From assembly GCA_000231825.2 (NCBI GenBank), contig AFXF02001633.1, positions 1 through 64,000 of the forward strand: 64,000 nt of DNA, in the 5' to 3' direction. Both the position numbers and the translations under genes were made by a program. Positions 12,285-22,847 of the stretch are shown here, one piece after another. The stretch is from Tetrahymena elliotti 4EA (lineage: Eukaryota > Ciliophora > Oligohymenophorea > Hymenostomatida > Tetrahymenidae). Each line of letters begins with the position of its first letter. Position 1 is the stretch's first letter. Below the pieces are notes generated by a model that saw only the letters and a list, made by a program, of their open reading frames with translations, was not told the DNA's origin and ran no database searches.

Positions 12285-13925
12285 TCATTATAAACTATTA
12301 TTTAAACAAATTTTAGACAAAAAGAATATTTATTTGGTATTAAATTAAAATGAAAATTCTTTGATTTTATTTTCAAATAAGTTTAAAAAATTTTAAATAA
12401 AAACACAAATTTGAATTTTTAAAGAAAACTAATAAAAATAATATATTTTTCTTATTTCAAGAAATGTGTTTGAATCTAGAAAATAAATAAAGAAATAAAT
12501 ATTATGAAAATTACTCTCTAAAGAAGACTTTGATTGTCCAAGTAAGTTAAGCTATCCTTATTGAGATTTCTAACCACTGTTTTAAATTGTAGAAAATTTC
12601 TTTTGATAAGTTGAAGGAGGGGGAGAAAGAGGATCAAAATTATTAAGTATATCATCATTGATATTTCTGTTATCAATTTAGTTTTAAAAAGCTGCTGATT
12701 GATTTTATTCTTAGATTAGCTAGCCTGTTTGGTATTCAAGTAAATTATTTTATGTTTATGTAAGTAAGAAAGGCAATTTATTAGAATTACTTAGGTATTT
12801 CTTTTAGAATTCAATATCATCTTGCAAGACTCCCTACTAGTTAACGCCATTGTTAATACTATACTTTCTAGGTTGAGCAAAATTATTTTCTTTATCTACT
12901 GTATTATTTTGCTAGAATAGCTATTATTGTTACTATTATTGGTATTAATTTTTAGGAGATTTACCTTCTTGATAAGATAGATTTTGAATATTACTACGTC
13001 CTAGGGCCTAATTATCATGCTGCATGCTTTAATTTTAGTTGAAGTTAGATTAAGTATTTTTAAGTATTCCTTTTACATTCATATCTTTTCTATATCTTTC
13101 AATTTATACAGACACATCTTTAATTTAATTTTGAAGGTTATCAATAATAACTTTGTAGTTTTTTTCTTGTTCTTAAAGCTAGGACTTTATTTTATTTTTT
13201 TCATCTTCTAATTTATTCAGTTTTACATTTTTTAGTGACTTCAAACGAGCAAGCTCAGATTTTTCCTTTTCAAGTAATTTTTTTTCTTTATCAATTTTTG
13301 CTTTGATTTCAAGTTTATAAAACTCTTCAAGTTATTTCTTTTCATTATCTAATTTTTTTTGCAGGTTAACTTTCATTTATTTCTCTTTCTTCTACATCTC
13401 CTTTTTAATTTCTTCTTCATATTCCAATCTCAACTTATCTCTAATCCTAATTTCTACATCTTCATTGAATCCTTGGATTTAAAAGAAATTTAAATTTTAC
13501 AAAAATTTATGAAAAAATGTAGATAAAAGAGTTAATTAATTACCTTATTTATTAATTTCATCTATAATATTTTAAACCAAAGCTTTCTTTTCTTCTTCAA
13601 ATCCTTACTTAACTTTTTATTCAACTTCTTCTTTAACAACAGTTTCAACATTTTTAAATTAATCCTCTAATTCTTTTTCTTTATCTTCCAATTCCTTCAG
13701 CTTTTCTTCAAATTGCTTTTAAGTTTCGCTTTAAACTTCCATGAAAATAGAGTCTAATTCTTTAAGTGCATTCTGTTGAATTTCATCAGCTGCCTTCTAA
13801 ATACGTTCATCGTATTCTTATTTCATTTATTATTCCACATCTTTACGAATATCTTACTCTAATTAAGGTAGTAATTCCTTTACTAACTCGTAAATTTGAT
13901 CGTTATTTAACTCTTAGATATCCAT
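12285..13925 (-). CDS. Coiled-coil protein, about 520 aa (3' end uncertain)
   Basis: The first exon runs from ATG 13925 to 13544. A 72-nt intron (13543-13472) follows, and exon 2 starts at 13471. The protein opens MDIQELNNDQIYELVKELLP. Lys/Glu coiled coil fills residues ~30-290 (for example FEEKLKELEDKEKELEDQF), followed by a Gln/Asn-rich tail with DPLSPPPSTYQ. The frame is open to a TGA at 12285-12287 (522 aa). The last ~80 codons are so AT-rich that a further intron (donor near 12516, gtaatttt) or an earlier end is likely. No family is recognised; a structural or cytoskeletal role is only inference. Confidence 0.72.
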
Positions 13926-15306
13926 AAAAATTGAAAGATTACTTTTTAATTAAGTGAATTTTATTTTAAATTTTTTTAAGATATACTGAAAATATCTCTT
14001 GAAATAAGCTTTGTGGAAACAAATATAAATTAATTAAAAAGCACTTTGCTTAACAATTTACAAAGCAGTTTGAATAATTCAAAATTTTTCATGTTTTATT
14101 TGTCAAATATAATAATTATTTGTTTCCATTAAATAATTTTGATATTTAAAAAGGATTCAAAAAATTGTTAACTGATTGCTTTTCACATCAAAAATATCTT
14201 CACTTAAATTAAAATAAAAAATGTTTTGAAACTCATAGAAGATATGCTTCTAAATTAAAGGTTAACAACCAATCGAGTAAAATTTGATTTGATTTGGTTT
14301 TATCTATTTATCTGTATGTTTATCATTTTATTTATTTAACTTTTGCCAAAAAATATTTTAATTTAAAATTTATTGTTTAACTTTTATATCTTAAAAGTTT
14401 AGTTAGGTATTACAGCTTATAAAAAAAAGAAATCTTAAATTTAAAACAAAATTGTTGTTTTTTAATTTTAGAAAATAAATTACTATTTCTTATATTCTAA
14501 TATTTTCATTTCTTAAAATAAAATAATCTTTGTAATAATGTTAGACTATTTGAATCTTTCTAAAAGTTCTCAATATTTCGATTAGTCTTAAAACAAAAAT
14601 TAAAATCATAACTGTGATGTTTACACTTCATTTTGATTTAAATATTTCTATTTAAACATTTTTAGTGATCTTTTTTTTTTTTTGAATTATTCTAAATTGC
14701 TTTTTTTTGTGTGCATGAAGTTAGGCGCTTTTAATTTCAATTTTTTCTGCATTTAAAATTTTAATAATCAATGAAATCAGCTATCATTTAATTTTTATTT
14801 AATATTTATTTATTTTTGATAAATAAAATTTCTATTTCATTTCAAGATAAATTGTAGTCATTGCCATGATGTAGCTATTCTCAATTTTAGTTAATTTTTA
14901 TGAAGAGAAACAATTATTGTTTTTATATTAATCTTTAATTTTTTGCTTTTTTGTTTGTAAATTTAAAATGATTTGTTAAAAAGATAAATATTTACCAGCC
15001 AATTATTATATATCTATCTATTTTTAAATACTAAGAATGTGTCTAGAAATTATTTTGATATTTATTTAATATTAAATAATTCTTGAAATAGTGCTCAAAA
15101 TGCTAAATAAACTTTTTCCTTAATATGAAATTATTCCTAAATATGGCTTTGAAATGGACAGACGATTTAGGCCTTACATTGATTTGTTTAATTTTTGTAT
15201 TAATTGATAGATTAGATTACTATTGAATAAAACATGCTATATATAACTAAAATAATTTACACTTAAACTAAAAACACCTAAAAAATATATTATTTTATTC
15301 AACCTT
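13926..15306. other. 1.4-kb AT-rich intergenic region with one short ORF
   Basis: This is the upstream region of the coiled-coil gene at 12285-13925 and the downstream region of the Lys-rich gene. It is mostly homopolymer-rich DNA. The exception is a 35-codon ciliate-code ORF at 15100-15207, described separately. No RNA gene is visible. Confidence 0.6.
15100..15207 (+). CDS. Possible small ORF, 35 aa
   Basis: ATG at 15100 to TGA at 15205-15207. It contains KYGFEMDRRFRPYIDLF, a protein-like, non-repetitive stretch that is less A/T-biased (cgatttaggccttacattg) than its surroundings. It could be a small gene, an exon of an unrecognised gene, a gene remnant, or chance. No flanking splice pattern convinced me. 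Confidence 0.25.
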
Positions 15307-15762
15307 TCATTTTTTCTTTTTACTAAACTTTGCAAAAGCCTTTTTAGCATCAGCTTCTTTAAGTAATCCATTTTCCATACAATATTTTAAGGCCATTTCA
15401 CTGCTAGGTTTCTATCTATTTAAAGTTTCGTAAAATATTCTTACACCATTATCTTCATCAGGAGTAGCAAACTTTTAACCTGGTAAAAAATCTTGAGTAA
15501 TATCATAAGAATCTTCTTCTTTAATTTCATCATCGTCATCATCATCTTAAGCAGCTTTTGATTTTCCCTTTTTTGCAGCAGGTTTAGATTTTTTCTATCC
15601 TTTAGATTTATCAGCTTTACCTTTTTTTTTGTCTGCTTTTTTCACAGTTTTGGCTTTTTTAGCAGCTGGCTTCTTTTAACTTTTCTTATCATCTTCACTA
15701 TCTTCTTCTTCAAAGTTGCTTTCGTCCTCAGAATCTTCTTTCTTTTTTCCTTTTTTAACCAT
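15307..15762 (-). CDS. Lys-rich/acidic nuclear-type protein, 151 aa
   Basis: A single exon from ATG 15762 to TGA 15307-15309. The N-terminal two thirds alternate Lys-rich blocks (KKSKPAAKKGKSKAA) with acidic clusters, including a DDDDDDE run. This resembles histone-tail or HMG-like chromatin proteins and supplies many potential nuclear-localisation signals. The C-terminal ~55 residues form a compact conserved-looking segment, with QKFATPDEDNGVRIFYETLN and then KPSSEMALKYCMENGLL. I have a vague memory of a similar PGQ-[FY]-x-TP...PSSEMA segment in plant and algal proteins of unknown function, but cannot name a domain. It is divergent from the BCKDHB gene. Confidence 0.8.
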
Positions 15763-16543
15763 TTTTTCTAACTTTCTTACTAAAACAGAAGTGTATACCA
15801 ATAATCAATTAAATTAAATAAAAATTATTTATGATTTAAGAAATTATCTAACCTTAATAGGGTATTTTTTTCTATTCATAATAACCTCTTTAAATTCCAA
15901 TAAAATCTAAAAGTATAAAAAATAATCAATATAAATGATAATATTAATATTTTCAACTCAGAATTAAATTTTTTAAAATTAATTTAATTTCTAAAAAAAT
16001 ATTCCAATATATGTCTTCTTAATTTGTATTTTTGAGTATCTGTAATTTATTTATGATTTTATTTATAAATGAAGGAATCTATGTGAATTTTAAAATTAAA
16101 TTAAAAGTAACTATAAATAATTAGTTTAGGGGGGATGAAAAATACAGCATTCAATTATTGATAAAGTATGAATATATTTCTAGTAAATTTACCAAATTAA
16201 GCAAATGTTGTGCCATAGAAAATTAGAAGATTTGTTAAGAAGGTTAGTAAAATGTAAATATAGAGTTTTAAAGTTTTGATTTTAATATTTTGGTTTGAAA
16301 ATCCCTAGTATTCATTAACTTTTTCGTCACTTTTCTCCTTCATATGAGCACATGATACTTGTTTTTAAAATTGATTCAGAAAATGCAAAAATAAAAATAA
16401 AAGATATCATATTTTATTTCTTTTTCAAATGTATCTTCTCATTCACTATTAATTAAGAAAAAAAGATAAAAAATACTTATTATTATCAAAAAAATTAAAA
16501 ATAATCTTGTAAAAAAAAGATATAGGAAAGTCATATCAGAAAA
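15763..16543. promoter_or_regulatory. Divergent intergenic region (Lys-rich gene / BCKDHB)
   Basis: About 780 bp of AT-rich DNA lie between two diverging genes, so both promoters should be here. A short G-run (taggggggatg near 16130) stands out from the AT background. Nothing else can be named. Confidence 0.45.
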
Positions 16544-18583
16544 ATGCTAAGCAAAATTTTAAAGAAGGCTAACAAGGTAATACAATTTCATTGAGCTCTA
16601 GTTTATTCTACATACTACAATAGTTATTAGCAACATGACCAGCTTTAAGTTTTAAAAGCGTACAATAATTGAAGATAGTTCCATCATTAAGAAAATCAAA
16701 TCTTTTTGATGATGAAATTCATGAATCTATTTTTGGATTCAATAAAAATGAATCTTAAAAAAGTAGGTCCTTATTGCAAATAGTTAAAAGAAACCTAAAA
16801 TATATTTGCCAAACAAAATAAAATAATTCAATTTATCTTATTATCTTAAAAATAGGTTTAATATGCCAATTTCGCTACTGCTAAATACAGATTAGCCAAG
16901 AACATTCCTGCTGGAGTTGAAACTTAGCATATGAACTTATTTTAAGCTGTTAACAATGCTTTAGATATTGCTTTACAAACCGATAAAACGTAAATTATCA
17001 ATTTACTTTTATACCCTATAAGTCCCATTAAAAATTCTCAAATTACCTATAGATATATCCTTACATTTCTTAACTCTTCAGTCTTAATTGAAGCATTTGG
17101 ATAGATTTGAATCAAAAATCAGTTATTTATTTAAATTTAATCCTTTAATTTTTCATAAATATAAAGTGCTTGTTTATTTGGTGAAGATGTCAAATTTGGT
17201 GGTGTCTTCAGATGCAGTTTGGGTTTGAATGAAAAATATGGTACTGAGAGAGTTTTCAATACTCCTCTTTGTGAATAAGTAAATTAAATTTAACTTAAAA
17301 AGGGTGTTAAATAGATAATTAGATAGATATATAGATACCCCCACCTAGAAATCTAAAATTAACACTTAAATTAGAGTATAATAAGTAATTAAATTAAATT
17401 TATTTTAAAATAGGGTATTGCTGCTTTTGGTATTGGTTTGGCTACTAATGGTGTCACTGCTATTGCTGAAATTCAATTCGGTGATTACATTTTCCCAGCT
17501 TTTGATCAAGTAAATCATTTTTTATTCAAATGGTTTTTATAAAAAATTTTATTTATAGCTTGTCAATGAAGCTGCTAAATACAGATTTAGATCTGGTAAT
17601 TAATTTGACTGTGGATCTTTAACTGTTAGAACCACTTGGGGTGCTGTAGGTCATGGTGCTTTATACCACTCTTAATCTCCTGAAGCTTACTTTGCTCATA
17701 CCCCTGGTTTGAAGGTACCAAAGAATTAAAAATAGGGATTATTAAAGAAATATTATATCAATAGGTTGTGATCCCCAGAGACCCCATATAATGCAAAGGT
17801 TTATTATTAGCCAGTATTAGAGATAAAAACCCAGTTATTTTCTTTGAGCCTAAAGCTCTCTACAGAAATGCTGAAGCTGATGTTCCTGTTATGGATTATG
17901 AATTAGATCTCCACGTTGCTGATGTCATCTAAGAAGGTACTGATATTACCCTTATTGCATGGGGAACTCAAGTCAGAGTTATCTAAGAAGTAATTTAATA
18001 GTTGAAAACTTAACTCAAAATACATTTTTAATTAAAAAAATCAATGAGAAAATAATGAAAAAGATTTTTTTACTAATGGAAATTGGTTAAATGAAATCAA
18101 AAAAACTTTATTGATTTTAACAAAAAAAATATTTCTGATATTTTTTTATTTAATAATATTTCTTTAAAATGAAAAGGCTGCCAAATTAGCTAAAGAAAAA
18201 TTGGGAGTTAGTTGTGAAGTTATTGATTTATAAACAATTTATCCTTATGATATTGATACTCTTTAAAAGAGTGTAAATAAAACTGGTAGATGTATTATCA
18301 GTCATGAAGCCCCTGTTACCTGTGGTGTTGGTTCTGAATTGGCTGCTAATATCTAAGAAAAGTGCTTCCTTAGATTAGAATCTCCTGTCAAGAGAGTTTG
18401 TGGTTTTGATACTCCTTTCCCTCTTGTTCATGAACCCGTAATATTTAAAAAATATTTCTTAAAAATTTTGAGAGATATATTTACAAGTTAAGATTGTTAA
18501 ATTAAATTTAAATTTAAAAATAGATTTACTTACCTGATAAATGGAGAGTCTTCGATGCCATTAAGAAATCTATCAACTTCTGA
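16544..18583 (+). CDS. BCKDHB: 2-oxoisovalerate (branched-chain alpha-ketoacid) dehydrogenase E1 beta subunit
   Basis: Eight exons (16544-16576, 16856-16989, 17167-17278, 17414-17509, 17559-17714, 17765-17989, 18177-18437, 18524-18583) join in phase to 358 residues. The start encodes [11 protein letters not shown], a plausible basic mitochondrial presequence. Family-diagnostic stretches are [96 protein letters not shown] and a closing [12 protein letters not shown]. With E1 alpha it forms the thiamine-diphosphate E1 of the mitochondrial complex that oxidatively decarboxylates the ketoacids of Leu, Ile and Val. Length is close to family norm. Exon 1 is tiny, and the first intron (279 nt) is the longest in the gene. 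Confidence 0.95.
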
Positions 18584-18889
18584 TCCAAAATAAATTAATC
18601 TATATTATTCTCTAATTTTTAATAATAAAATTTATTGTGAAAAAGTGTGTGTGAAAAGCAATTTTCATTCATTTTTGTTTGCTTCTATTAAGCCTAAAAC
18701 TTCACTGATCTCCTTAAATAAAATAATTAATTTCATGTCTATTATATCTATTATTTGTTTTAAATACTCAAAAAAATTTGAAGACCTACAAATAATTATG
18801 CGCTTTTTTATAAATTATTAAACTAATTTTTATTTTTGCAATGAGAAATAATTATTAAATTTTCAAGAGTTTATAAATTAAAAAAAATT
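18584..18889. other. 3' flank of BCKDHB and of tRNA-Ser
   Basis: About 300 bp of AT-rich DNA between the convergent BCKDHB gene and the tRNA. The end next to the tRNA carries the T-run terminator (read on the minus strand). There is no gene. Confidence 0.6.
18883..18889 (-). terminator. Pol III T-run terminator of tRNA-Ser
   Basis: Immediately after the tRNA 3' end, the minus strand reads GAA followed by a run of T residues (plus strand aaaaaaattc), a standard RNA polymerase III stop signal. Confidence 0.8.
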
Positions 18890-18970
18890 CGTCAGCTGCA
18901 GGATTCGAACCTGCGCGGGTAAACCCAATGGATTTCAAGTCCACCTCCTTAACCACTCGGACAAACTGAC
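18890..18970 (-). tRNA. tRNA-Ser(UGA)
   Basis: On the minus strand the sequence folds as a class II tRNA. The acceptor arms are GTCAGTT/AGCTGAC with discriminator G. The D-arm is TCC...GGA. The anticodon stem GTGGA/TCCAT encloses loop CTTGAAA with anticodon TGA. A long variable arm GGGT..ACCC follows, then the T-arm GCAGG-TTCGAAC-CTGC. It decodes UCA as serine; it is not a stop-reading or Gln tRNA. There is no intron. Internal A-box (TGTCCGAGTGG) and B-box (GGTTCGAACC) promoters are intact. Confidence 0.97.
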
Positions 18971-19596
18971 TTTATGATTAAATAAGATGTTAATTATATC
19001 TTTCTTAAATAAAAAAATTTGCATTGAGCAATAGAACTTTAATTTTTACAAAGCTAAAGTAAAATTTTCCAATCTCAAAGAAATAATTATTAAATAGAAA
19101 AAATAAATAAAATTATATTTACCCTACAATTAATATACAATTTTTTATTTGAGGTTTTGGTGAGCAAAGAAAGTTATTGTTCTTTATTAGTTTTACTTTG
19201 TGAATATCATGGTATGGTCTTGGATATATCCATAAATTTGGATTCTATATTGATACAAATTCGAATCAATCAATATAAGCATTTTAAATGAATATTCTCA
19301 ATCCAATTGATTAGAAAAATTAAATATCCAAACCCAGTAGATTGATGTATTTTGATTGATGATATTTGAAATAAAAAATTGAATTCAAAATAATTTTTTA
19401 ATGAAAATCTTGAATTAAATTCAAGAAATTTTTATTTTTAAAAGACAAAATAAATAAGAAAAATAATTTTTTAAGAAATCAATGTTTTTAATTCTCCATT
19501 AGAAAATATTATTTACACATAAAATAAATGTTATCAATAAACATAAAACATAATTTATTTTTTTAATTTGAATTTAAATCCTTAATTTATTTCAAA
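18971..19596. other. Intergenic region upstream of tRNA-Ser
   Basis: About 625 bp separate the tRNA 5' end from the stop of the BTB gene. It contains short repeated words (tcaatcaat, ttgattgat near 19265-19360) and no coding frame. Confidence 0.55.
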
Positions 19597-22035
19597 TCAA
19601 AGTTTCCAATTCATGCCATATGATTTCCCATAAAATTCTAAAGCTCCAATTGCAAATTCGTGAGTGTTACTTCCATTAGATGAAATTTAAGTTATTCTAA
19701 AAGCCCTAAAACCTACTGCATCAATACTAATTGAACGAAGAGTCTCTTTAAGCTTTGAAGTATCTATTCCCCATGTTGAAGATTTATTTGGTTTACGTAA
19801 AAGCTCGCGCTCTTTCTCTAAAAGCAAATTATACTTTGAGTCTTTTGAGAAATGAATTCTTTTATCTATTTCAAACCATTACTTATTATCATTAGATCCT
19901 TCAAGAAGCCAGTTAAAAAGAATACAATTAGGAGTGCTTCTATTTCGAAGTGTATAACAAGTTGGGAAAAAATATCTTTCTTCACCTAAGTCAAATCCAA
20001 AGAATGAATTTTTTTCATTTTCTGTGCATATTGTATTATTATTTAAACGAGCAGTTAAATCTTCTATCCTTCCTAATTTAAGAGAAGAGCAAAAAGGCAT
20101 CACTTCATTTAAATAAAAGGGATTGCTAAATTAAATTTTATTTCCTTTAGAACCAAGGAAAAATAATAAACCATTCTCATCAAAATCTGAGGCATAGGTG
20201 AACACCAAAGAGCCAGATTAACTAGGTTTGACATATTTTTAAACATTATTACTATAAGACTATGAAAAAAACTATTGATTTTAAGTTTTTTGCTATGTAA
20301 ATTATTGATTTGATTAAAAAGCTAACTAAGAAGAATTAGGATAGACCCGATTGTTGAAAGCTTAACTTCCTTAATTTAAATTATGCTAAGTATCAATGTT
20401 AGCTGGGTTGAGTAAAGTAACATTATTCATGTAACTCTCTCTTGGATTCCAATTTATTTCCTAATAATTAGGCATGTTATTTTATTCATATTTACTTAAT
20501 TTTAAAGAAATTGCTTTATAGAAAATATCTCTTTAAGAAAAAAACACAGACTATTGTGCAAAATAATTTAAAGCTGAATGAGAAACATAACCTAGCCTGA
20601 CAAAACTAAGTAATTCATCTATTTATTAAGTAGTTATTTATTAATTGTTTATTTATTAGAGCTCTTCATGAGAACCTAATAATGATGCTACCTTTATCTA
20701 TTCATCTTAATTATTATTATTTTGATTAATTTGTTCGATTTAATGAGGATCCTCTTACTAAATTAATTTCTATACTATTTACAATTATGCTTAATTCTAG
20801 TTTTAATCAATAATATCCTATGGCTTTAATTAAGTTTCATCTTTTTGTGGTTAATCTTAAATTTCTTCTTAGTTTTATTCTTTTTTGGGATTGTTTTCCT
20901 CATTTTAAATTTGTCTAATCTCACCATTTTCTTAAACATACTCATTTGCTTTCTATTATGCTGGCTACGACTAATCTTTTTAGACTTCTTTTTCTTAATT
21001 TTCATTGTTTTAAACTTATTGAGCTTTATTATCAGCTTAGTTATTTTAATTCTAATCTTGTCCTTCATTAATTTTTTCTTTTTTTGGTTGATTTTCTTGG
21101 TTTTATATTTACTATTCCTTAGAAACTTCATCCATAGGTTTAATGTTTATCTTTAGAGACTAATTATCATTTGCTATTTTTACTGTTTCAACATCTCTTT
21201 TTAACAATATATCTTATTAATTTTATTATTTGTGCTTTTGTTGAAATTTAACAATATAATCATGAACTACTGAAAGAACTATATCTTCAGACTCCACTTA
21301 AATATCTGAGGATTTTATTATTTATACAAATGCTTCATAAGAAAGATCCAATAATTATCCATAAAAATTTTAACTTTATTGCAAAAGTTTACCAAATTTA
21401 TCTGCAACTTATTTAACTGAATTATCTAATAATGCTTAGTTTTTAAATTTGATGGCTATATCTAAAATCTGTAATGAGTTTTCAGAGTCTAATATATATT
21501 AAAGAATATACTTTTCCATCAAAAATATTCCACTGTTTACTTATAAGGTACTAAAATAAGAAAAAAAATCCATGCAATTAAGTGAATTAAGACCTTCTTT
21601 AGTTAGAACTGCAAAATCATAATCAGAATATATAAATTTTAAAACTGATTCTACTATATTAATTTATTTTAAGTTATAGCTTTAGCTTTGCTAAAAATGC
21701 TATAGCTATGTTGCTCTGGTTATTTCTAATTTTACAAGAGGAGGTAAAACAAATTACTTTTCATTTGGCTTTTCTTTAAATAATTTTCTAAAATAAGTTG
21801 ACTTGCTTGCTAAAATAATCCTATGAAGTTAGTATTTCTTTTACTGTTTCTCACTAATATTATCTATAATGATTATATCAGAAAGCTCTGGATTGTTGAA
21901 GAACTCTCCTATACTCGGCTCATCCTAATTAATTTATTTTATATTTGGTAGAATTTAGATTAAATAAATTACAATTTATGAAGACTTCATTTGAGATTAA
22001 ATATCTCTTTCTTGAACTTAAACTTATTCAGTCAT
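19597..22035 (-). CDS. BTB/POZ + BACK + discoidin-like (F5/8 C) domain protein, 812 aa
   Basis: A single exon from ATG 22035 to TGA 19597-19599. Residues ~45-170 form a BTB/POZ domain (PSIGEFFNNPELSDIIIID, YQLHRIILASKSTYFRKLF). A BACK-like helical region reaches ~280. Residues ~295-460 are an acidic Gln/Asn/Lys/Glu linker, where the Gln are mostly TAA/TAG. Residues ~605-812 form a galactose-binding/discoidin-like fold: DFDENGLLFFLGSKGN, SFFGFDLGEERYFFPTCYTL, then NWLLEGSND and an invariant-looking FRITQISSNGSNTHEFAIG. BTB-BACK proteins usually act as cullin-3 E3 adaptors, and BTBD9 and HECTD-type proteins pair with similar C-terminal domains. A ubiquitin-ligase adaptor role is inference; no RING or HECT domain is present. 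Confidence 0.9.
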
Positions 22036-22847
22036 ATTTTTTATTGATCTCAAATAAATTAAAAAGCAATTAATTTGTTTTTTTTCTTAACAAAGATATC
22101 AAATAGCTTATTATTAGCTAAATAAAAAACATATCAATTACTGAAAATACTTTTGTTCAGTAGATTTTCAATTAATAAATTAATGGTATTAAAAAATATT
22201 GTTTGAATACGAAAGTGATAAATATTTATTATTTAATTGAAATACTAAAAAATTCATGGTTATTACTGTATATTCTTAGCAAGATCCTTTCTTCATAATT
22301 TATTTAAGAATACTGAAACTTAATTCATAAGAAATATATTACTTATGATAAAAACAATCTTTTCTCAACAATAGAAACTTATTTAAAAATAAATTTTTTC
22401 AATTAAAGAAATAAATTATTAAAAATTCGTGTAAATTGATTGACTGAAAAATAAAATAAAAAATTTAGAGATTTAGTTTTAGAAAATAATAAAGAGGTAA
22501 CGAATTGCGAATTTGATTTTTATAAACATTTGATTCAATAGTAATCAAAAAAATCCAGAAATAAAATACTTTATTGAATTAGAAAATATTTTCTCTTAAT
22601 TAAAAAAATTAAGAATATTTTTGAAAATAAATAAATAAATGAGATAAAAATAAATTAAAATTGTGATTTTATTTATGTGTTAAAACTTTTTATAAAAACA
22701 ATAGGTTGAAAATATGTCTATTTAATATGACCAATATACTAGATAAAATAATAGATAAAGCTTACAAATTATTTAAAAGATTAAATGTAACATTAGATTA
22801 AGAGTTATAATAGTAAAAATTATATGGAAATCAAATGTTAGAAATAA
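22036..22847. other. AT-rich intergenic region
   Basis: About 810 bp upstream of the BTB gene and downstream of the 895-aa gene on the same strand. Low-complexity A/T with no recognisable element. Confidence 0.6.

Noticed and set aside
18890..18970. Possible tRNA for the reassigned or remaining stop codons
   Set aside because: The anticodon is UGA, which pairs with UCA (Ser). A stop reader would need UUA, CUA or UCA as anticodon, so this is an ordinary serine tRNA.
20826..21156. Two overlapping ~100-codon frames on opposite strands (Lys-rich and Leu/Phe-rich)
   Set aside because: Both are shadows of the Gln/Lys/Glu linker of the BTB gene, whose minus-strand frame continues uninterrupted on both sides.
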